DNA from: Formicarius rufipectus
Lineage: Eukaryota > Chordata > Aves > Passeriformes > Formicariidae
DNA: 64,000 nt
Direction: 5' to 3'
NCBI GenBank assembly: GCA_013399695.1
Contig: VXAU01003549.1
Location: 2,265,016-2,329,015 of the forward strand
Shown here piece by piece: positions 59,355-64,000 of this stretch (the stretch's first letter is position 1; every line of letters starts with the position of its first letter). A program made the translations under genes and the position numbers. The notes under the pieces are model-generated. The model was not told the origin of the DNA, did not search any database, and saw only the letters and a program-made list of their open reading frames with translations.

Positions 59355-61811
59355 CCATGTTCAAACCCCACATTTTATTATTCCTTCAAGTTACATTTTT
59401 ATTCAATAAATACCTAGTTTTCATGGAATACATCATGCTAAGTCTTAGATGAGCAGCACAGAGAAGTCGGAAATAAAACCATAGGAACATCACACTAAAA
59501 GAGATGAACACTGGGCCACATTTTGCAAGATTTACATTACACAGAAGTTTCAAACAGTGATCTCTATGTAAATGCAAAAGTTCTCTTTTTTTGTTTGTTT
59601 GATTTGGCTGTTTTACAAAGTACAAACCTTTCATTTAATACACACTAATGTGTCTGCCTTCAAAAATTGTGCAAACATATTCCTGAAGTTATCTTCAGAG
59701 AATGATGATGACACATACCAATTTTTTCATTTTTCTGTTCTCAAACACTCATTTTCAGGAATTAATTAAAAAATAATTTCCAAAACATTCAGTTGTATCA
59801 CCCTGAAATATTTAATATTTCTGCACCATTTTAGGAATAGCTCTATGTTAGCTTTTCATCCACATGGATCAATGTTTTATGTCTAAATATTTGGGGAATA
59901 TCTTACCAAACTTTGCATTGTTTCCTCTGAGAGTAAACCCAAACAATATCTGTTGGAAAACATTCAAATTCCTTTCATTTCCACACATCAAAATCAATTG
60001 CCTTTTCAAAAGGGAAAATTAAATCTAGGTCAGCTTTTCAATGCACATTATCAGGCAATTGCAAAACAAACTGTTTCATGACTAACACCCTCTTCTACAC
60101 AAGTATTCAGAAGTGTATCCAGATCAGTTGTAGCAAAGTGTGGGCAGAAAAATGTGGTGGTGATTAACCACCAGGCACCTATGTTAGAGAGCTTAATCAT
60201 GCTTAAATTTGTCAGAAGTGACACTTCTATGGCAAAACTGAAAGGCAGTGGAAGAAAGACTCTTTACTAATTTTACAAGACAACAAGTGGGTGTGGAAGA
60301 AACTTGTGCATAACATTCTTAAAGAAGTGATTTTGGTCTTATAGTAGCTATTAGAAAAAATTAATGACATTTTTCCTTTTTTTTAAAGTTAGGAAGTCAA
60401 GAAAGTTGGAATTGTATGTTCTATCTTTCTACATTTCACACGTAATCGATCAGGTTACTCTGTACCAATGGTGAAGGGAGGAGTTAACAAGGAAACCCCA
60501 GTCTGTGCAATCCCAGAAATGAAATGTAATTGGCTGTGATTCAAGAGTAACAACACATATTAGGAAAGAACAGGTAAAAGGAGCAGCTGTTGACATTTTT
60601 TCCTGAGCCTAAACCTTTTAAGATGTCACTGGAAGCAGTTGGTACTTTCACTTGAAAGCATTACAAGAACTGTTTGGATGCCATCTCTCAATAGTTTAGG
60701 AGTTTAAAAAAATCCACAATTTCCTCTCAAGATCTCAATACCATGCTTTTAAACCTGTACCACAGTGACCAGCAAATGCTTCAACACAGAGCATAACAAA
60801 TACAAATGGCATTACTTAGAAGGGCATTTTAATGTACAAATACTAAAAATTTTATGTCAAACTCCCAGAATTATTTGCAGGCAAGAAAATGACAACAGAT
60901 AAAATCATTTTATGAGTCTGATCCAGCTCTACCATTCAAGACAGATACAAAAAATACAAGCTTTTTTCCCTTTCAGGAAAAAAAAAAACAAACAAAAAAC
61001 CAAACAAAACTTAAATGTACAACTTCAGCAAGCTCACAAGCTACCTCACTGACACACAGGTCAGATTCTTCTGTGCAAGTAGCTTTAAAAATTAAATGAG
61101 CAGGTGGATTTTAACTGAACTTCTCAATCCCATGAGACACCATCTTTCTCCTCCAACATTACAGGATGCTCCCCAAAGGACAGGAAAGCGAATGGGACAC
61201 AAAAGCCATTTCAGCTCAGTCTTTGTGCAAGGTATCCTGGAGAAGGCTATGTTCTTGTGTGAAGTTCTGTTGAAACAGAGAGGCCATTATTTTAAAGTAT
61301 GTACAAACGCATGACAGTGCTTGGGCTTGTGGTTCTGAGAATAATATAGACATTTTAATATAGAAAAAAAATTGAAAATTACCTGCATGCAAACAGTTTT
61401 GCTAACAATATATAGCGTTGTTAAGCAAAACAAAAGAACCAAAATGCTTTCATAGAAAAGTGTTCCCTTAATTTTGATTCCAGCTAGTTATGCTTTTCTT
61501 CTCTTAATACAGATAAAAATAATGAACTAAGACTAATCAAGTGGCCTACAGTGTTTCACAGTATCTACATAAGTAGCCAGTAACAGTATTTCTACTAAGT
61601 TTCATATCTGCTTGTAGCATAAAGGCTGAAAATATAATTCTGCAGTTTAAAAGTAAGAAGCAGCAGCAGTCAGGCAAAGGAATAAAACAAACAGGAATTT
61701 TCACAAAGTCTGTATGAAAACATGCATCTAAAAGAGATGGATAATAATTTTATACAGAAGAATAACTGTAGCAATCTTTTATGAGCAAATATGATTACCT
61801 GCTTAAACAAT
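59355..61811 (-). other. Probable 3' untranslated region of the right-end gene
   Basis: About 2.4 kb of AT-rich sequence follows the TAG stop on the minus strand, with no convincing open frame. The first strict AATAAA signals found when reading away from the stop are a tandem pair at 59403-59398 and 59379-59374. After them comes a G/T-rich stretch (gtggggtttg, then ggtgctgttg), as expected downstream of a cleavage site. The left boundary is inferred from these signals and could be wrong by tens of bases. Earlier ATTAAA-type variants could give shorter transcripts. An A-rich run lies at 60978-61010. Confidence 0.45.
59374..59403 (-). terminator. Tandem AATAAA polyadenylation signals
   Basis: Two AATAAA hexamers on the minus strand, 24 bases apart (59403-59398 and 59379-59374), followed within 30 bases by G/T-rich sequence. 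Position and strand suit the 3' end of the gene whose stop codon is at 61812. Confidence 0.45.
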
Positions 61812-61876
61812 CTATTTTTCTTGATGGAGGGCTTCTATAAAGGCTTCAAGTTTCTCCTGGATTTCCCGAACTTTTT
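61812..61876 (-). CDS. Terminal coding exon of an unidentified minus-strand gene (C-terminus and stop)
   Basis: On the minus strand a good 3' splice site (T-rich tract, then ccttcag) is followed by an open frame ending in TAG at 61814-61812. The exon starts with two bases that complete a split codon and then encodes KVREIQEKLEAFIEALHQEK and a stop. The peptide is rich in Glu, Lys and Leu with heptad-like spacing, so it is probably an amphipathic or coiled-coil helix. The split codon fits the donor at 62290 exactly, where G plus AA gives Glu. AT-rich sequence with polyadenylation signals follows downstream, as expected of a 3' UTR. I do not recognise the family. Several coiled-coil cytoskeletal, kinetochore or centrosomal families would be compatible, but that is only a guess from composition. 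A chance open frame is the main alternative, made less likely by the phase match. Confidence 0.6.
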
Positions 61877-62289
61877 CTGAAGGAATTAAAAAGATCACTG
61901 TTCAAATACCTATTAAGTGCCTATGCATAGCTACAAAAACAAAAGGTAAAACCAAAACCAAACACCACACAAAAACCAAACCCACAAACATGAGCAAGAA
62001 CTAATGCTGTCATCAGTATCACCTACCCCATACATTTAATTTCTTAACAATGATGATTTACAACATTTTCCTACATCAGAAAAAATGAAACTCTGTCCCA
62101 TTTAAAGAACTCCTACAAACACGTTTTATGATTATCATGCTAATTTAATAATTCAAAAATTGACTCAATGAATCCAATACTAGAAAGGTATTTAAAAAAC
62201 CTGACATTTGCATCAGATCATGCACAGAAGAGTGACTGTACACCTGTCACATGAAGGGACATGTTAGTTTTTAAACAATGCCCACTAAC
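61877..62289 (-). other. Intron between the last two coding exons
   Basis: AT-rich 413-base interval bounded on the minus strand by gttagt and ccttcag. It contains an A/C-rich low-complexity stretch (plus strand 61932-61990, made of aaaac/aacc units). I see no other feature in it. Confidence 0.5.
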
Positions 62290-62419
62290 CCCTTTCTTCT
62301 TCAACCAAATACTCTCCAGTGTAGCAAACACCACTAATCATTCTCAATAGAGTTGAAAGCTCGTGTCCTTTTACCAGGGAGAATTTCAGGGAACCACACG
62401 TCAGTATTTGAGACACCTC
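62290..62419 (-). CDS. Penultimate coding exon of the same unidentified minus-strand gene
   Basis: Minus-strand frame of 43 codons plus one base, without a stop. It starts after an AG in a short pyrimidine stretch (cccttttgag; a second AG three bases on keeps the same phase). It ends at a non-optimal but usable donor, GGG before gttagt. The peptide begins EVSQILTCGSLKF, continues through VKGHELSTLLRMISG, and ends CYTGEYLVEEER: a mixed hydrophobic segment followed by an acidic helix. The donor leaves one base (phase 1), which is what the terminal exon needs, so the junction reads EEER-E-KVREIQ. The intron between them is 413 bases. The upstream exon is not visible in 62420-64000, so most of the gene should lie to the right of the window. 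No family was recognised; the weak splice sites keep confidence moderate. Confidence 0.55.
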
Positions 62420-63866
62420 CTCAAAAGGGAATGTACAATGTTAAGAATGTTTAAAACTTGCACTTTTTTTCCTTGCATTTCAGTAGTAACCAGATGGATG
62501 TGGGCAGAACCTCATTTTATTTAATAACTAAAGCTGGGAGTTTATTTCTCTGCAAAAACATGACTTGACCACAACTACAAATAGTTACTAAGAATAAAAA
62601 AGCAACATTGATTGAGAAAAATCCAGGGGTTTAGGCATTTTTCCACTCTTTTCTCAATTCCATACAACACTTGTCATCATATAACCTATTTGATTTATTA
62701 AATTGTTTATGAAGCAAGATTTAGAACATAGCTGGAATCCAAAGCCTGTGAGATTTCCGGCTTCTCTCTCACCACATCCTCATTTGAAGCTCCCTATGTG
62801 TGTGATTATAGCCACGAAAAACACATACTTCAGGAATATGAAGAAACAGGGGGGAGAGCAGCAGGACAGACAAAAATAAGTTAGATGAGCATGAACACAA
62901 ATATTTTTTTCCCAAGCTAAAAATACTGTTGGATTAAAGCTGTATGTTCCTGTGTATGAGATACAGGGTTTGAGCTTTTTTAAAAAACTTTTATTCAAGT
63001 ATTCTTCTCTTTAGCAATTCTGTATGTTATAAATGTCCTTTGCTGAACTGAAGTAACAGCAAAACAGAAAGAAAAAGAAAACAGGTTTAAATGGGATGCA
63101 TAAAAATGGGAGGAAAATAATTACCTTCAAAGAGAATGCTCTTACATAGCTACAGTAACTGAAAGTTTTAACAAACAAAATGACAACCCCATACACAGAC
63201 ATAAAATCCACTAAAGACTTATAATAAAAATAATAAAAACTCAACGTCCCCTGCAGTCCTGTTGTAACAGAAGTAAAGACTTTTAGTCAGCATTTGAAAT
63301 AAAATATGGAAAATAGTCCACATGAGGATGAAGAAACCTCAAACTTCAGTCTTTATCTTGCAATTCATAGGTGACAAAGGGCAAGCTAGTGAAGCTGAAT
63401 CATACTCTAGGCCCTAAATAAGACACCAAGGAATCTTCTTGAAATTCAATTTTTTTTTTTTAATTTTAAAAAGTTCTTTAATATTAAATGAAGATTACAG
63501 TCAGGGAGGGCAAAAGTTGTACCTTGAAAGTTAAGAAACAGCAGTAGTTAATAAAAAAAAAAATAAATTCTGATTCAGTTCAGCAGAATCTTTGAAAGCT
63601 GTCAATGAAAAAAAGAGGTAGTCTCACTACCACTTCTCCTTACTAAGCACATTCAAAGTGTTTCAATTACTATCTGTTTAAACGAAAAAAGGAATATACT
63701 TTGTTTGCATATCAGTGTATAAAACTCTCCTGTAATAAAAATGTTACTCCTATGGCATTTATTTAGGCAACTACTACTTAGCTTACTTCCAATCCTGTTG
63801 CTCTATGAATGTTTACAAAATTAGCCTTTGAAATAATGTCATATTATTTTGGACAGAATTAACATT
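62420..63866. other. Probable intron of the right-end minus-strand gene
   Basis: AT-rich sequence upstream of the penultimate exon with no convincing further exon. A weak possibility is a 21-base micro-exon on the minus strand near 62770-62790. Short A and T runs occur at 63450 and 63550. Confidence 0.4.
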
Positions 63867-63990
63867 TGTTGACCACACCTGGATGGATGTGGCTTTGAGT
63901 AACCTGGTCTGGGAGGAGGTGTCCCTGACCAGTGTGGGGGGTTGGAATGAGATGAGCTTTACAGTCCCAACCGAAACCAATCCATAATGG
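63867..63990 (+). mobile_element. CR1 LINE 3' end, 5'-truncated
   Basis: The plus strand shows the characteristic bird CR1 tail in order: ctggatggatgtggctttgag, aacctggtctgggaggagg, gtgtccctgacc, ggggggttggaatgagatga, ctttacagtccc. Only the terminal 120 bases or so of the LINE are present, the usual result of truncated insertion. There is no coding capacity. It lies beyond the minus-strand exons, probably inside an intron of that gene and in the opposite orientation. The element is diverged but clear. Confidence 0.93.
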
Positions 63991-64000
63991 TTCTGGTTTT

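Noticed and set aside
63336..63405. Minus-strand open stretch after a good acceptor (cttatttag)
   Set aside because: No usable GT donor before an in-frame stop, and it does not fit the phase of the exon at 62419.
1..64000. CRISPR arrays, operons, phage or plasmid genes, complete transposons
   Set aside because: No regularly spaced repeats, no dense gene runs and no intact transposase or reverse transcriptase frames were seen; the sequence is vertebrate-like throughout.

Overview
The window looks like bird DNA. The clearest evidence is the set of CR1 LINE 3' ends (plus strand at about 34.2-34.6 kb, 54.8 kb and 63.9 kb; a weaker minus-strand one at 23.6 kb). There are no Alu-, B1- or L1-like repeats, simple repeats are few, and open frames are short and scattered. 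There is no bacterial, phage or organelle-type gene packing. Almost all of it reads as intergenic or intronic sequence.

Layout: bases 1 to about 30.8 kb are moderate-GC sequence with no recognised gene, apart from a few short exon-like islands, hairpins and one old CR1 end. An isolated CpG-rich block lies at 31.0-31.7 kb, with a TATA-like motif 130 bases before it; it is the only promoter-like stretch I see. From 31.7 to 59 kb there are a well-preserved CR1 tail, two diverged copies of an unidentified repeat of about 177 bases (38.1 and 55.5 kb), several AT-rich homeobox/POU-site-dense stretches that resemble conserved non-coding elements, and weak exon-like islands on both strands. AT content rises clearly towards the right end.

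The best-supported gene is at the right end on the minus strand. Two coding exons (62419-62290 and 61876-61812) join in phase and end in a stop codon. They are followed by about 2.4 kb of AT-rich probable 3' UTR with tandem AATAAA signals near 59.4 kb. The encoded tail is acidic and helical. I could not match it to a named family, so no symbol is given, and the rest of the gene probably lies beyond 64 kb.

No operon-like, CRISPR, toxin, viral or other self-contained system is visible, and I do not claim one. Most open frames in the window behave as chance frames. Those written up as candidates are marked low confidence, because reading short vertebrate exons by eye has a high false-positive rate.
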